Positions 1 to 9,411 of a DNA stretch of 36,678 nucleotides are shown piece after piece. The notes beneath the pieces were generated by a model. It saw only the letters and a list, made by a program, of their open reading frames with translations, did not search any database and was not told the DNA's origin. The position numbers and the translations under genes are program-made. How positions within the stretch are numbered: position 1 is the stretch's first letter; each line of letters starts with the position of its first letter. This DNA is from Candidatus Aminicenantota bacterium (GTDB lineage Bacteria; Acidobacteriota; Aminicenantia; UBA2199): positions 1-36,678 of the forward strand of contig JAPKZK010000093.1 in the NCBI GenBank assembly GCA_026393835.1, written 5' to 3'.

Positions 1-1035
1 ATTTTTGAATATACCATACAGCACCCCGAAATGAACCAGGGGAGTATGCCGGTTAAATGAAAATTCGGCCCCGTTCATCATGATATCGAAGACCAATTCG
101 TACAGGTCCGGGTTGTTTTCAAGGTTTTGAATAAGGCTTTCGAAATTGGTATTGTCGGTATTAAGGGAAATTTGCAGGGCTTTCTCCAGGTCTAGGGGCT
201 GCCATTCATTCCTGGTTTCTTTGGCAGGAAGTATTTTTTCATGGATGATTTTACACAATTGGCTTACCAGGAAGGGGTACCCGGAAGTCAAGTAAAACAG
301 CCGTTCGGCAAAATAGGGAATATCGAGCGTCACCTGTTCTTCTTTGGAATAGTTTTCAAGCATGGTGCTGATTTCATTGGCGTAAAAGGAAAGGTTCACT
401 TCAAAATCCACGGCAATATTCCAGGGGCTGTTGAATTTGGGTTCGGAATCCTTCCTGTATTTGATTTTTAAACTTTTGACATCATGGACGCCCGCTAATA
501 TCACGCTGTGGAAAGTCGGTTGTCCCGGTTCGCGCCGCTTTAAATATTTATTTCTCAGCATGCCCAGGAAATCCAGGAATAATTGGTTGTTGCTGCTTTT
601 ATCGACTTCATCGATTATGAGGACGATTTTTTTCCCGGTTGTTTTAACCAGGTTTTTGATCCATAATCCCAGTTTATCCATACGATCCGGAACGGGACTT
701 GATTCTAAAAGCGTTACCAGGTTTTCATTGCCGTGTGATGTAAATTCTTCATTCAGCAAGAGAAAAAATGCTTCGATAAATACAGCTTCACTTTCGAATC
801 CTTTTTGGCCGATGCCTTCGAAGCTTATATTGATCGGGAAATAGTCGCCGGGAGTTTTTAGAAGCCGGTTTAACATATAGATAGTGGTGGTTTTCCCATA
901 TTGGCGAGGGCGGTTAATGACGAAATAATCGCCCTGTTCAACCATTTTAAATATCTCGTTTATTTTGCCGGATATATCCACCATATAATGTTCTTCCGGT
1001 ATGCATGGACCTGTTATATTAAATCTTTTTTTCAT
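1..1035 (-). CDS. AAA-like domain ATPase, 3' end outside window
   Basis: The frame is open for 345 codons from an ATG at 1035 to the left edge, so the C-terminus is missing. Residues 41-50 read NRPRQYGKTT, a degenerate P-loop typical of the AAA-like/AAA-ATPase families whose proteins begin with a short 'YMVDIS' sensor-like segment (seen here at residues 17-22). Residues 139-143 read LIIDE, a Walker B strand. An AGGTG ribosome site lies 5 bases upstream of the ATG, and a good sigma-70 promoter lies just before it. Such proteins are P-loop NTPases of unknown role, sometimes carrying a C-terminal nuclease-like domain, which cannot be seen here. The fold is confident; the function is not known. 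Confidence 0.8.
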   Translation of the reverse strand, partial: MKKRFNITGPCIPEEHYMVDISGKINEIFKMVEQGDYFVINRPRQYGKTTTIYMLNRLLKTPGDYFPINISFEGIGQKGFESEAVFIEAFFLLLNEEFTSHGNENLVTLLESSPVPDRMDKLGLWIKNLVKTTGKKIVLIIDEVDKSSNNQLFLDFLGMLRNKYLKRREPGQPTFHSVILAGVHDVKSLKIKYRKDSEPKFNSPWNIAVDFEVNLSFYANEISTMLENYSKEEQVTLDIPYFAERLFYLTSGYPFLVSQLCKIIHEKILPAKETRNEWQPLDLEKALQISLNTDNTNFESLIQNLENNPDLYELVFDIMMNGAEFSFNRHTPLVHFGVLYGIFKN

Positions 1036-1057
1036 TGCGTCACCTGTTTCGCTTGAT

Positions 1058-1086
1058 ATTATATCAGAGGAGAGGGTAATATACAA
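1058..1086 (-). promoter_or_regulatory. Sigma-70-type promoter of the AAA-like ATPase gene
   Basis: On the minus strand, TTGTAT (1086-1081) and TATAAT (1063-1058) are separated by exactly 17 bases. The -10 box lies about 22 bases upstream of the ATG at 1035. The expected start is near 1050, leaving a short leader that contains the AGGTG ribosome site. Confidence 0.65.
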
Positions 1087-1243
1087 GAAATGCTTTTCCC
1101 AGGTAAGGAACAAGGACTCCTTTTCCGCAAAAGAATTGTCATTGGGCATTGGGGGGATTTGAAGAAATGTCATTGGTCATTAATCATTAAAGCTTTCAAG
1201 GCCCGGGAAAATTCCCGCGGGAAAATATGCGGTGTTGGAGGTG

Positions 1244-1296
1244 GTAGAGACGTTGCGCGCAACGTCTCTACGGGGCATCGGGCGTAATGTCTCTAC
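1244..1296. repeat. 28-bp perfect palindrome with a third half-copy
   Basis: GTAGAGACGTTGCG at 1244-1257 is followed directly by its exact reverse complement at 1258-1271. A related arm, GTAATGTCTCTAC, follows at 1284-1296. Similar GTAGAGACGTTGC palindromes are widely dispersed in environmental bacterial genomes. Here it lies between the ATPase gene and the end of the secreted protein gene. Confidence 0.75.
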
Positions 1297-1313
1297 GTTT
1301 CCACCTTTCCCCG

Positions 1314-2726
1314 TCACCATGTCTCAACAGCATAATGCATCCCAATGGGAACCCTTTTTAAAAAGAAAGGGAACAGGCTCATTTTACTTAAAAATTCGCC
1401 TGTCCCCTTTTCCTCCAGAGACAAGACCCCGGGTGTTGGGGGACCAGTAAAAATAAAACTACCCATCGGCACCCGGATCTCCTGCGATGCTTTTGCAGCA
1501 TCATGGGCTTTCAACATATCAACTGCCTGGGTGTAGTGCTTGTGGCCGTACTCTAATATCCATACCATTTGTACAGTGACTGCGGCCCCAGTCGGCAAAA
1601 GTTTGCCCCTAGGTCCCTCGATCCGCATAAGCAGATCGCCTTTATAGTTGGCGGGAACCTTTCCTTCGGCAATTACTGATTGATGTTTTTTGTCAATCTT
1701 CACTGCTCCACTATCGAGATCCGGTATTTTAGCATCAGAGCATTTCAGTAAGATCACAGTACCAACGGGTACTTTATGGCAGTGTGCTTCAAAGGCAAAT
1801 CGTTCTGGACTGCTATCTTGGTTGTAGAATTTGAGTATTGATTTGATTGTGGTCTGTACGCTTGTATTGTGCCATCCAGCAGCGCTGTTGTGCGTGATCC
1901 ATTCTATCGAGTTCCAGTTTCCACCAGGAAACGTCAACGGGTCGTTCGTGAAAAATTCCGTGGACACTGACGCGATTATACCAAAGTATCCCGAACTGGA
2001 TGGCTCGAATAAAAACGCATCGCTGGCCGCACGGTCACCAATATTAAGAGCTCCCGGCTGCATCCCTATCACTGGCAAATAAATTTGATTATCTTTGGTA
2101 TACAATATCTGCCAGCTTGTGGGCGGAATGTTGAAGCCCACCCTACTGCTGAACATCCGCACCTTCGCTTTTTCGATTGGACCTTGAAAGCCTAAGTTGA
2201 CGCAGCGTGTGTAGCAAAAATTCTTACCGACTTGTGGATTGTTCCAGAATAGCGTATTCCATTGTTTTAGCAATATCACCCTGCTCAACTCAGCAGGTCC
2301 GCTGCACACGATATCCGGACTACTGAAATAATCGCCTGGACTGGGAATAATTCCCGTATCGTTAAACTCCTTCCGTACCAGTATGCCGCACCACTTCGAA
2401 AACGCCTCACGGGCTGCCTGGTCACAGACGTTTTTGCTCAAGCCCGTGGACATTTGCATATCGCTTGAAAGGATATCCGGGTCCATCTTTGTTTTCACCC
2501 AGTAGGTATCGGCATACACCGCGCCGATGATGATAGCAACCGAAGTGGATATATCTGGCGACTGCATGTGATGATATACATCCTTGATTGCCTGGGCGGC
2601 AGTCTTGCCTTTAGCGTGGTCTTTGATGGCAATGTCCCACGCCTCTTCGTAATCGCCACAAACAGCAGGGGTGTCTATAAGTAACATAAAAAACAAAACA
2701 AAAATAAGATATTTGCTTGCTCTCAT
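1314..2726 (-). CDS. Secreted protein of unknown function, paralogue of the upstream gene, extended C-terminus
   Basis: This 470-residue protein starts at the ATG at 2726, which gives a clear signal peptide (MRASKYLIFVLFFMLLI...). A longer upstream reading frame has no signal and is rejected. It is closely similar along its length to the protein at 2812-4119: both share AWDIAIKD near the mature N-terminus, TSVAIIIGAVYADxYWV, SWQILYT, PGGNWN, and a GHxHY...ML.AHDAAK segment near the end. I do not recognise the family. The C-terminus runs about 35 residues beyond the paralogue, through an inverted repeat at 1366-1410, as if the original stop was lost. A hairpin separates it from the gene upstream. 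No clear ribosome site is visible. It is probably exported; its role is unknown. Confidence 0.75.
   Translation of the reverse strand: MRASKYLIFVLFFMLLIDTPAVCGDYEEAWDIAIKDHAKGKTAAQAIKDVYHHMQSPDISTSVAIIIGAVYADTYWVKTKMDPDILSSDMQMSTGLSKNVCDQAAREAFSKWCGILVRKEFNDTGIIPSPGDYFSSPDIVCSGPAELSRVILLKQWNTLFWNNPQVGKNFCYTRCVNLGFQGPIEKAKVRMFSSRVGFNIPPTSWQILYTKDNQIYLPVIGMQPGALNIGDRAASDAFLFEPSSSGYFGIIASVSTEFFTNDPLTFPGGNWNSIEWITHNSAAGWHNTSVQTTIKSILKFYNQDSSPERFAFEAHCHKVPVGTVILLKCSDAKIPDLDSGAVKIDKKHQSVIAEGKVPANYKGDLLMRIEGPRGKLLPTGAAVTVQMVWILEYGHKHYTQAVDMLKAHDAAKASQEIRVPMGSFIFTGPPTPGVLSLEEKGTGEFLSKMSLFPFFLKRVPIGMHYAVETW
1366..1410. repeat. Inverted repeat inside the C-terminal extension
   Basis: AAAGGGAACAGGC (1366-1378) pairs with GCCTGTCCCCTTT (1398-1410) with one mismatch over 13 bp and a 19-base loop. 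It lies inside the 3' end of the secreted protein gene. The same GGAACAGGC core occurs in a separate perfect hairpin at 28935-28955. Confidence 0.7.
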
Positions 2727-2756
2727 TTTATTGACTTTTTTTAAGTAATTTATAAA

Positions 2757-2796
2757 GGGAAACGGTGCATGTCTATACTTCCATGCACCGTTTCCC
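2757..2796 (-). terminator. Strong hairpin between the two secreted-protein genes
   Basis: GGGAAACGGTGCATG (2757-2771) and its exact reverse complement (2782-2796) form a 15-bp stem with a 10-base loop. It lies 15 bases after the stop of the upstream gene. On the minus strand it is followed by a weak T/A-rich run, so it may be an attenuating terminator or an RNA stabiliser rather than a classical terminator. Confidence 0.5.
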
Positions 2797-2811
2797 CAAA
2801 AATTTTTAAGT

Positions 2812-4119
2812 CTAACGGCTGGATTTTCCCACGAAGGTGAAGTTGCCCATAGGCACCCGGAGTTCCCGGAATTCCTTAGCGGCATCATGCGCCCCCAGCA
2901 TATTGGCTGCCTGGATGTAATGTTGGTGGCCATGTGTGAGGAGCCACATCATCCGCACTTCTACCGAAGCATTAGCAGGAAGGTATTTGCCCTGGGGATT
3001 CTTTATCCGCACAATCAGGTCGCCGGTAAAGTTAGCAGGCACTTCTACTTCGGTACTGACCACATGGTATTTAGCGGTGACCCGAAGAGGTTTAATGTCC
3101 ATCAGCACTTTCGGGTCCCGGCACGACAGCGAAACCTCGGTACCAGGTGGTAGATTGCTGCAGTGTGCCTCGAACGCGAACATTTCCGGGCGGTTGTCCT
3201 GGTTGTAGAATTTGAGCCCCGATTCGGTATCGTTTGTGACACCGATATTGTGCCATGCGGCGGCTCCGTCATACGATAACCACACGGCTGTATTCCAGTT
3301 TCCACCTGGATTGATCTTCGATGGGTTGTTCTCGAAAAACTCGGTACTGACAACACCGATAAGGCAATAGTGTTTTGTGGCGCTGGGGGGTTCGAATATG
3401 AACGCGTCATTGCTGACTGCACGGTCTCCCGCCTTAAGAGGTCCCTCTTGCATTCCCTGCATAGGCAAGGAAGTCTGCCTGGTCAGGGTATACAATATCT
3501 GCCAGCTTTGCGGCGGGATGTTGAAACCGGCTTCACTGTAATACGCCTGAGCCTTTGCCTTCTCAATATTACCTATAAAGTTGTAGCTGGCCCCACGCAC
3601 GTAGACATAATTCTTGCCGACATTACCATAGTTCCAGAAGTATTCATTCCATCGCCGAAGCAGTAACGATATGGTTAACGGAGCATCGGCATTACATACA
3701 ATTTCCGGGCTGTTACAGACCGACGGCGAAGTGTTGGGGATTTTTCCAGCATCATCAAAGGATTTCCGCAGTAATATACCGTACCAGGAGGAAAAAGCCA
3801 TCTGTGCAGCTTTATCGCAGTCATCCCTTCCCCAGCCTATGGCCTTTTGTAGGGCCGCGGAAAGGAGGCTGTAGTCCATCTTGATGTTCACCCAATAATT
3901 GTCGGCATACACCGCGCCAATGATAATAGCTACCGAAGTGGGTGTAGCTGGCGGTGGCAGGTATTCATATACATCCTGGATTGCTATATAGTCACTCTTT
4001 CCCGCAACGCGGTCTTTGATAGCGATGTCCCACGCCGCATCGTATTGGGCATAAACCGTATATCCGGCTGCAAATAACACAAAACATATCATAAAGACAA
4101 AAAATTTAGTTGTTTTCAT
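2812..4119 (-). CDS. Secreted protein of unknown function (paralogue pair)
   Basis: A 435-residue protein with a typical signal peptide at residues 1-24 (MKTTKFFVFMICFVLFAAGYTVYA). The ATG at 4119 has an AAGGAA ribosome site. It shares its full length with the protein at 1314-2726, including conserved Cys and Trp positions, the TSVAIIIGAVYAD segment, SWQILYT, PGGNWN and a His-rich HGHQHY motif near residue 400. The last shared block (RVPMG followed by F and FxG) ends only a few residues before its stop, so this copy probably has the native C-terminus. I do not recognise a known domain. The tandem arrangement and shared architecture suggest duplication of a periplasmic or secreted protein. Function is not inferred. 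Confidence 0.8.
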   Translation of the reverse strand: MKTTKFFVFMICFVLFAAGYTVYAQYDAAWDIAIKDRVAGKSDYIAIQDVYEYLPPPATPTSVAIIIGAVYADNYWVNIKMDYSLLSAALQKAIGWGRDDCDKAAQMAFSSWYGILLRKSFDDAGKIPNTSPSVCNSPEIVCNADAPLTISLLLRRWNEYFWNYGNVGKNYVYVRGASYNFIGNIEKAKAQAYYSEAGFNIPPQSWQILYTLTRQTSLPMQGMQEGPLKAGDRAVSNDAFIFEPPSATKHYCLIGVVSTEFFENNPSKINPGGNWNTAVWLSYDGAAAWHNIGVTNDTESGLKFYNQDNRPEMFAFEAHCSNLPPGTEVSLSCRDPKVLMDIKPLRVTAKYHVVSTEVEVPANFTGDLIVRIKNPQGKYLPANASVEVRMMWLLTHGHQHYIQAANMLGAHDAAKEFRELRVPMGNFTFVGKSSR

Positions 4120-4576
4120 TTTTGTTTTCCTTAATTTAATACTCGTATTGTCGAAAGTTTTCTCGGGCTATACTCTCAAAACCCTTCCAATACACGAAAC
4201 CACATACCTATTGGGTCGTTATCGCCTTTGCCATTACTAAGGTGGCTTACCATTATAAAACATCTTCATCATGACCTCCATTCTTTATTATGCACACGGC
4301 ATATTTAAATTACCTATTACCGACAACCAAACCGCGCAACCTTAATACCCGATTAAGGTTTTCGATCACTTGCCTATGCGTTCTTTGACGTGTCAAATGA
4401 TACGCCTATATAATAATGTAAAAATGATTTTCAAGTGAGCAAATTTAGACCAAAATGACAGATAAAATCAGACCATTTTTTTCAAGGGAATAGCACAAAT
4501 AGACCACGAATAGCAATTTCAGACCAAAATGCGGGGAAATGAGAGAAATCAGGCGATTGGCAGGAATTTTGCCTAA
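4120..4576. other. Gene-free region with one short perfect hairpin
   Basis: No credible coding frame was found. The only clear structure is a perfect 9-bp inverted repeat, AACCTTAAT (4338-4346) and ATTAAGGTT (4352-4360), with a 5-base loop followed by TTTTC on the plus strand. It lies over 200 bases upstream of the secreted-protein gene and may be a weak terminator or an operator. No promoter is called with confidence. Confidence 0.4.
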
Positions 4577-4670
4577 TGAAAAGAAGGTTGCCACGGACGA
4601 ACACGGACGGACACTGACTGAAAAACAAAAACACGCCCACGAATTACACGAATTCACACGAATTAGAGGG
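4577..4670. repeat. Short-period imperfect repeat island
   Basis: Successive words of about 10 bp occur: CACGGACGAA and CACGGACGGA near 4590-4610, then CACGAATTA-type words repeated three times near 4636-4665. The CACGGACGAACAC word also occurs near 24092. No coding frame is apparent. Confidence 0.6.
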
Positions 4671-4743
4671 TGATTGGTGAGGGATCGAAGGTGTAGTTGG
4701 TGTCTTTGCCGAAGGCATTTAAAATTTGCCTGAAGGGCTCAAC

Positions 4744-4785
4744 TTATCATTTATCATTTATCGTTTATCATTTATCATTTATAAT
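4744..4785. repeat. 7-bp tandem array TTATCAT x6
   Basis: Six consecutive 7-bp units (TTATCAT with variants TTATCGT and TTATAAT) run up to the stop codon of the hybrid sensor gene that ends at 4787. The same heptamer family recurs at 9465-9506, 16321-16355, 16474-16513, 16904-16952 and 17071-17109. Confidence 0.85.
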
Positions 4786-4786
4786 T

Positions 4787-7700
4787 TTACTGTTCCCTTT
4801 CCCCTTCCTGGTACTCCGACGGCAATTGATGAAACTTCTCCTTAAAGCACTTCGCAAAATAATTGGCGCTGGAAAACCCCACCTCAATCGCTACCTCCAA
4901 TATTGTAACGGATTTTTTCTTCAACAATTCCGCCCCCCTCTTGAGCCGGTATGCCCGGATAAACTCGGTCGGCGTCTCGCCGCTTAATGCTTCGATCTTT
5001 CGGAATAAATTCGAGTGACTCATGCACAGCTTCTTGCACAAGCTGTCCACGTTAAAATCAGGATCGGATATATTCTCGTTTATTACGGCCTGCAAATCTT
5101 TAAGAAACTCCCGGTCGATCTTCGATACCGCGGTTTTTACCGGTTTCAAGGTCATCTCCCGGCCCAGGTTTTCCTGCAGCCGGCTGCGTATATCGATGAG
5201 ATTCTTGATCCTGGCGCTTAATATCCGGGTACTGAAGGGTTTGGTGATATAATCGTCGGCCCCGGTCTCGAACCCGGTTAATATGTTTTCCTCCCCGGCT
5301 TTGGCGGTTAATAATATGACCGGGATATGACTGGTGACGCGATTGCTTTTTATCTCCCGGCACACCTCGAAACCATCCTTCCCGGGCATCATGACATCGC
5401 AAATGATAAGATCGGGGACCATTTCCCCGGCCTTTTCCAAACCCTGTTCCCCGTCTTTGGCTTCCACTACGGCGTAAAGCGGCTCAAGCGCGCCGCGGAT
5501 GTACTCCCGCACATCGGCGCTGTCTTCCACTACCAGGATGATATTTTTCCCCGGGCCTTCCGGCCCTTTAACGATTTCTTCCTCTTCATCTTCTTTCGCC
5601 ACCGGGGCTACCGAGCCCGGGGCCCCTAATTGCTTTGGGGCAGGAAACGATTCCACGATCTCTCCAGGCTTTAGATGGGCTTTCCCCATGGGCAACCGGA
5701 TAACAAACCGGGCGCCCATGCCTTCATCCTGTTGAGAAATCGCTTCGATTTCCCCATGGTGGAGTTCGATGATCTCTTTGGCTATGGCCAACCCGATGCC
5801 GGTCCCCTGGCGGTGATACTCATAGGTGCTGTCCGCCTGGTAAAAACGATCGAATATATACGCCAACGCTTCCCGCGGTATCCCCGGCCCGGTATCCGAA
5901 ACCGATACCTCCAGGATATCCTGCTCTTTCCCGCCTTCCGTGCCCGGTAAAACTTTGTTGACTTTCACGGCCATGGTTATCTTCCCACCGGCCGGGGTAA
6001 ATTTGATGGCATTGGACAGCAGGTTGGAGAAAACTTCTTCCAATCTCACCGGATCATAGTTCAGGGAAATGTTTTCGGCCTGGGTTTGAAATTCCAACTC
6101 CAGTTCCTTTTGCAATGCCAACGAATCAAATGAGTGCAAAACCCCTTTTAAAAACGGCACGATATTCTGCCGGCAGATTTGCAATTTCATCTGGCCGCTG
6201 TCGAATTTGGAAAGCTCCAACAACTGGTTGATCAAGCCCAGCAAACGCTGCGAATTGCGCAGCATCAACCGCATTTTATTTTTCTGCGCCTTTTCCTCCT
6301 CCCTGGGACCGGTCAGCATCTGCTCCAACGGTCCCAATATCAGGGTCAAGGGCGTACGGAACTCATGGGAGATGTTGGCGAAAAACCGGGACTTGATTTT
6401 ATCCATCTCTTTCAATTTCACCGATTGCTCTTCCAATTCGGCGGTGCGACTCCTCACCAAACCATTCAACTCTTTCTCCCTGGCTTTCAACCTCCCTACC
6501 CGGATATGATACAAAGTAAATACCGCCGCCAATACAAACAATACGACGATAATGTAAAACCATACGGCCTGGTAAAAATAGGGCCGTAAATAGAATGATA
6601 AAGAAGTCGCTTCGGCGCTCCATATGCCATCTTGATTGCAGGCGGTTACTTTAAATGTATAATGACCGGGCGCCAACCCATTATAAACGGCATTGCGCAG
6701 GACGCCGACATCCACCCAATCATTGTCATAACCTTCCAGTTTTATTTTAAATCTTATTTTTTGCGGATCGATAAAACTTACGGCGGTATAATATAACTCC
6801 AACCGCTTTTTCCCCGGTGGCAGGGGGGTATTTTGTAATGATGAATGATGAATGATGAATGATGAAGACGAAATAGATGTTATTTTAATCGATTCGCCGT
6901 CTGCGATGAATTTTTCAATAATGGGCGACGGCGCCAGGGTATTCTTTTCAATACGAGCGGGATCGATCACGACTGCCCCCACACTGGTGGGGAACCACAA
7001 CCGGCCATCCCTGGTTTTACAACCGGACCCGATAACCCAGCGGGATTTCATGCCGTCCTTCTCGCTGTAAGTCTCCGTGTTAACCTGTTGGGTTTTCCCT
7101 GAGGCAAAATCCGCCAACTCTTTTTTAGCGATCCGCGAAATTCCCTTCCTTCCCGCCAACCACAAATACCCTTTATCATCTTCTAATATGGTACTTACAT
7201 CGTTTTCAGTGAGGCGGCCCCGGGTGTCTTTCGTTTGCGCTGCGCCCTGGCCGCTTTCTTTTCCCTTTGCACGGATAAGCCCCCTGTCGGTCCCGATCCA
7301 GAGCGTTCCCTCATTATCTTCGTAAGCGCATTTTAAGAAATAATCCTCTACCCCGGCTGAAAGGCGATAAACGTTGATTACCCCGCCGCTTAAACGGTTG
7401 AGACCGGCATTGGTCCCGATCCAGAGTTGGCCCCGGCTGTCTTCAAATATAAATTCGACGGCATTGCCGGTAAGCCCCTGGCGGGTCGTGTATACCGTGA
7501 ATTTACCGTTCGTATTGTCAAACCGGTTCAAGCCGTTTTCCGTGCCGATCCAGGTAATTCCTTGCTTATCCTGGATAATGCATTTTATCCTGTTATCGGA
7601 TAAGCCGTTTCTATCGGTGAAGGTGGTGGACTTGCCATCCTTAAACCTGTGCAGCCCGCCCCAGGTCCCGATCCAGAGGTATCCGGCGGGGTCCTCGCTA

Positions 7701-8827
7701 AGACACGACACGGAATTGTTTAACAGTCCTTTCCCGGCAGTCAAAACAGCGGCCGGTTTCCCGTCTTTAATACGGTCCAATCCGCCTTCCGTACCGATCC
7801 AGGGCGCCCCGTCCCGGCCTTCATAAATACAATGGGTGATGTCATGGGACAATCCGTCGCCGGCGGTATACGTGGTGAATTTGTTGTCCCTGAGTTGATA
7901 TAATCCCCTGTCAAGGGTTCCCACCCACAGGCTGCCTTCGCGGTCTTCAGTTATGGCATAAACGGAACCACAGTCCAGGCCGACGCCGCCTTTTAACCGT
8001 ATTAATCCGCCCCCATCCGTCCCTATCCAGATATTCTTATTCCTGTCTTTATAAAGGGTGTTGATGGGGGGTGAAGGGACTTCCGCCCCGGTCCCATAGG
8101 CGACGGCGATTCCATTTTTCAACTTAAAAAGGCCGCTTTCGCCGGTGCCTATCCAGAGATCTCCCGTGTCTGCTTCATAAAGGCCGGCTGTTTTTAAATA
8201 GGGCAATACTTCCCTGGGGGTATCGTTTCGAAAAATCCCGGGTTTGAGTACTTTGACGATCCCGGCGGAAGTGGTTATCCATAGGTCCTGGTTTTCGTCT
8301 TGATATATGAAGCGCACCTGGTTGTCTGGTAATCCCTGTTGGGTGGTATAAGTAGTGAATTTGCCGTTACTCAAACAGGTGAGTCCGCCGGTAAAGCTGC
8401 CGATCCACAAATTGCCCCAGCGGTCTTCAGCGATGGCCCTTATCCTGGAAAGGGCGTCATTTTCCGCCGCGGGGTAAGTGGTGAATTCCCCGTCTTTGAA
8501 GCGGGTCAGTCCACCGGTGGGCGCGCCGATCCACAGGGCGCCGTTTCGGTCTTCATGAAGCGCGCGGATTACGTTGGATTTTAATTGGGGGACTGTATCC
8601 CGGGTGTAGATTTCAAAATGTATCCCGTCAAAACGTACCAGTCCCTCCTGGGTACCGATCCAGAGGTAACCGTCGGATGTTTGCCGGAGGGCAAAGACGG
8701 AGTTCCCGGGCAATCCGCTGTCTATGCCCCATACCTGCACATTGTAGTGAGCGACAGCTTTGCCGGGGTCTAAGGCGATTAATATGGAGGTAAGGGTTAA
8801 AAACGAAATAAGAAACAGCCGTTTCAT
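4787..8827 (-). CDS. Hybrid two-component system protein: double propeller sensor, kinase, receiver, AraC-type HTH
   Basis: A 1346-residue single-chain sensor-regulator. An N-terminal signal or anchor (residues 1-26) is followed by 14 LWIGT-type propeller motifs (about residues 45-640), consistent with two seven-bladed propellers in the periplasm. A Y_Y_Y domain (about 665-760) and one membrane helix (about 765-790) follow. The kinase core has SHEFRTPL with phospho-acceptor His821, then an HATPase domain (SDTGPGIP and GTGIGLAIAK). The receiver has acceptor Asp1144 in ICDVMMPG, and an AraC-type HTH ends the protein (LEVAIEVGFSSANYFAKCFKE). The family is known from Bacteroidetes as HTCS regulators of glycan-use loci. 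Here no glycan-utilisation genes adjoin it, so its target is unknown. A 7-bp tandem repeat lies in the coding sequence before the Y_Y_Y domain. Confidence 0.95.
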   Translation of the reverse strand: MKRLFLISFLTLTSILIALDPGKAVAHYNVQVWGIDSGLPGNSVFALRQTSDGYLWIGTQEGLVRFDGIHFEIYTRDTVPQLKSNVIRALHEDRNGALWIGAPTGGLTRFKDGEFTTYPAAENDALSRIRAIAEDRWGNLWIGSFTGGLTCLSNGKFTTYTTQQGLPDNQVRFIYQDENQDLWITTSAGIVKVLKPGIFRNDTPREVLPYLKTAGLYEADTGDLWIGTGESGLFKLKNGIAVAYGTGAEVPSPPINTLYKDRNKNIWIGTDGGGLIRLKGGVGLDCGSVYAITEDREGSLWVGTLDRGLYQLRDNKFTTYTAGDGLSHDITHCIYEGRDGAPWIGTEGGLDRIKDGKPAAVLTAGKGLLNNSVSCLSEDPAGYLWIGTWGGLHRFKDGKSTTFTDRNGLSDNRIKCIIQDKQGITWIGTENGLNRFDNTNGKFTVYTTRQGLTGNAVEFIFEDSRGQLWIGTNAGLNRLSGGVINVYRLSAGVEDYFLKCAYEDNEGTLWIGTDRGLIRAKGKESGQGAAQTKDTRGRLTENDVSTILEDDKGYLWLAGRKGISRIAKKELADFASGKTQQVNTETYSEKDGMKSRWVIGSGCKTRDGRLWFPTSVGAVVIDPARIEKNTLAPSPIIEKFIADGESIKITSISSSSFIIHHSSLQNTPLPPGKKRLELYYTAVSFIDPQKIRFKIKLEGYDNDWVDVGVLRNAVYNGLAPGHYTFKVTACNQDGIWSAEATSLSFYLRPYFYQAVWFYIIVVLFVLAAVFTLYHIRVGRLKAREKELNGLVRSRTAELEEQSVKLKEMDKIKSRFFANISHEFRTPLTLILGPLEQMLTGPREEEKAQKNKMRLMLRNSQRLLGLINQLLELSKFDSGQMKLQICRQNIVPFLKGVLHSFDSLALQKELELEFQTQAENISLNYDPVRLEEVFSNLLSNAIKFTPAGGKITMAVKVNKVLPGTEGGKEQDILEVSVSDTGPGIPREALAYIFDRFYQADSTYEYHRQGTGIGLAIAKEIIELHHGEIEAISQQDEGMGARFVIRLPMGKAHLKPGEIVESFPAPKQLGAPGSVAPVAKEDEEEEIVKGPEGPGKNIILVVEDSADVREYIRGALEPLYAVVEAKDGEQGLEKAGEMVPDLIICDVMMPGKDGFEVCREIKSNRVTSHIPVILLTAKAGEENILTGFETGADDYITKPFSTRILSARIKNLIDIRSRLQENLGREMTLKPVKTAVSKIDREFLKDLQAVINENISDPDFNVDSLCKKLCMSHSNLFRKIEALSGETPTEFIRAYRLKRGAELLKKKSVTILEVAIEVGFSSANYFAKCFKEKFHQLPSEYQEGEREQ
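6837..6864. repeat. In-gene 7-bp tandem repeat AATGATG x4
   Basis: Four exact AATGATG units lie inside the hybrid sensor gene, encoding a Ser/Ile/His-rich stretch (SSSSFIIHHSSLQN) on the minus strand just before the Y_Y_Y domain. Loss or gain of a single unit would shift the frame. The word resembles the intergenic heptamers of this window. Confidence 0.85.
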
Positions 8828-9411
8828 AGGTATATTTATACCCGATTTTTATGAATTAATCAACCTACCTTTTAGCCTTTTATTAAAAGGAGTTAAGGGC
8901 GCCAGGGGACGCGAAGGGCAAGCTTTCTGACTGTCCTGAATTTTCACCACCAAACGGATATTATTAAACCTTAATCGCCGACAATCGAAAATAAACCGGT
9001 CCGCCGGGGAAAAACAGCATGAATATATTCCCGGAAAGGTCATTTTGAGACCGATAAGGTCATGATAATGGAAATCCGAGACGCTATGGTCTCGTTTAGG
9101 TCGCGCGAATACAAATAAGCGGTCGTTTGGTCGTGAAAGGGTCACATATATACTAATAGGCGGCCAAACGGTCTTATTAAGGTCACAGATAGCACCATAG
9201 GGCTATTTTTCGGATTATCAAGGTAACGTAGACCTTATTAAGCGCGCATTCGCCTTTTCGGACTCAACAAGTCCTTCCGAGGTGTTCTAATGCCCTGTTA
9301 GTCAATTACTTGCCCTAATAGGGATCGCGATTACCTCAACAGTCTTATTTATTGACTATCATGGACATTTAGCGGAGCCTTTGCCCGGAAGTTTCGTATA
9401 ATAAGGTTGGG
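8828..9411. other. Gene-free region with irregular GGTC/TTAAGG words
   Basis: No supported gene. From about 9030 to 9240 the word GGT, often AAGGTC or CGGTC, recurs at 9038, 9058, 9088, 9099, 9121, 9129, 9140, 9170, 9181 and 9222. Most gaps are near 10, 20 or 30 bases. This may be degenerate repeat DNA or a phased protein-binding region upstream of the hybrid sensor gene. No reliable promoter was assigned. Confidence 0.35.

Noticed and set aside
7374..7826. Open plus-strand frame of 150 codons
   Set aside because: It is antisense to the propeller repeats of the hybrid sensor; its periodic composition mirrors those repeats.
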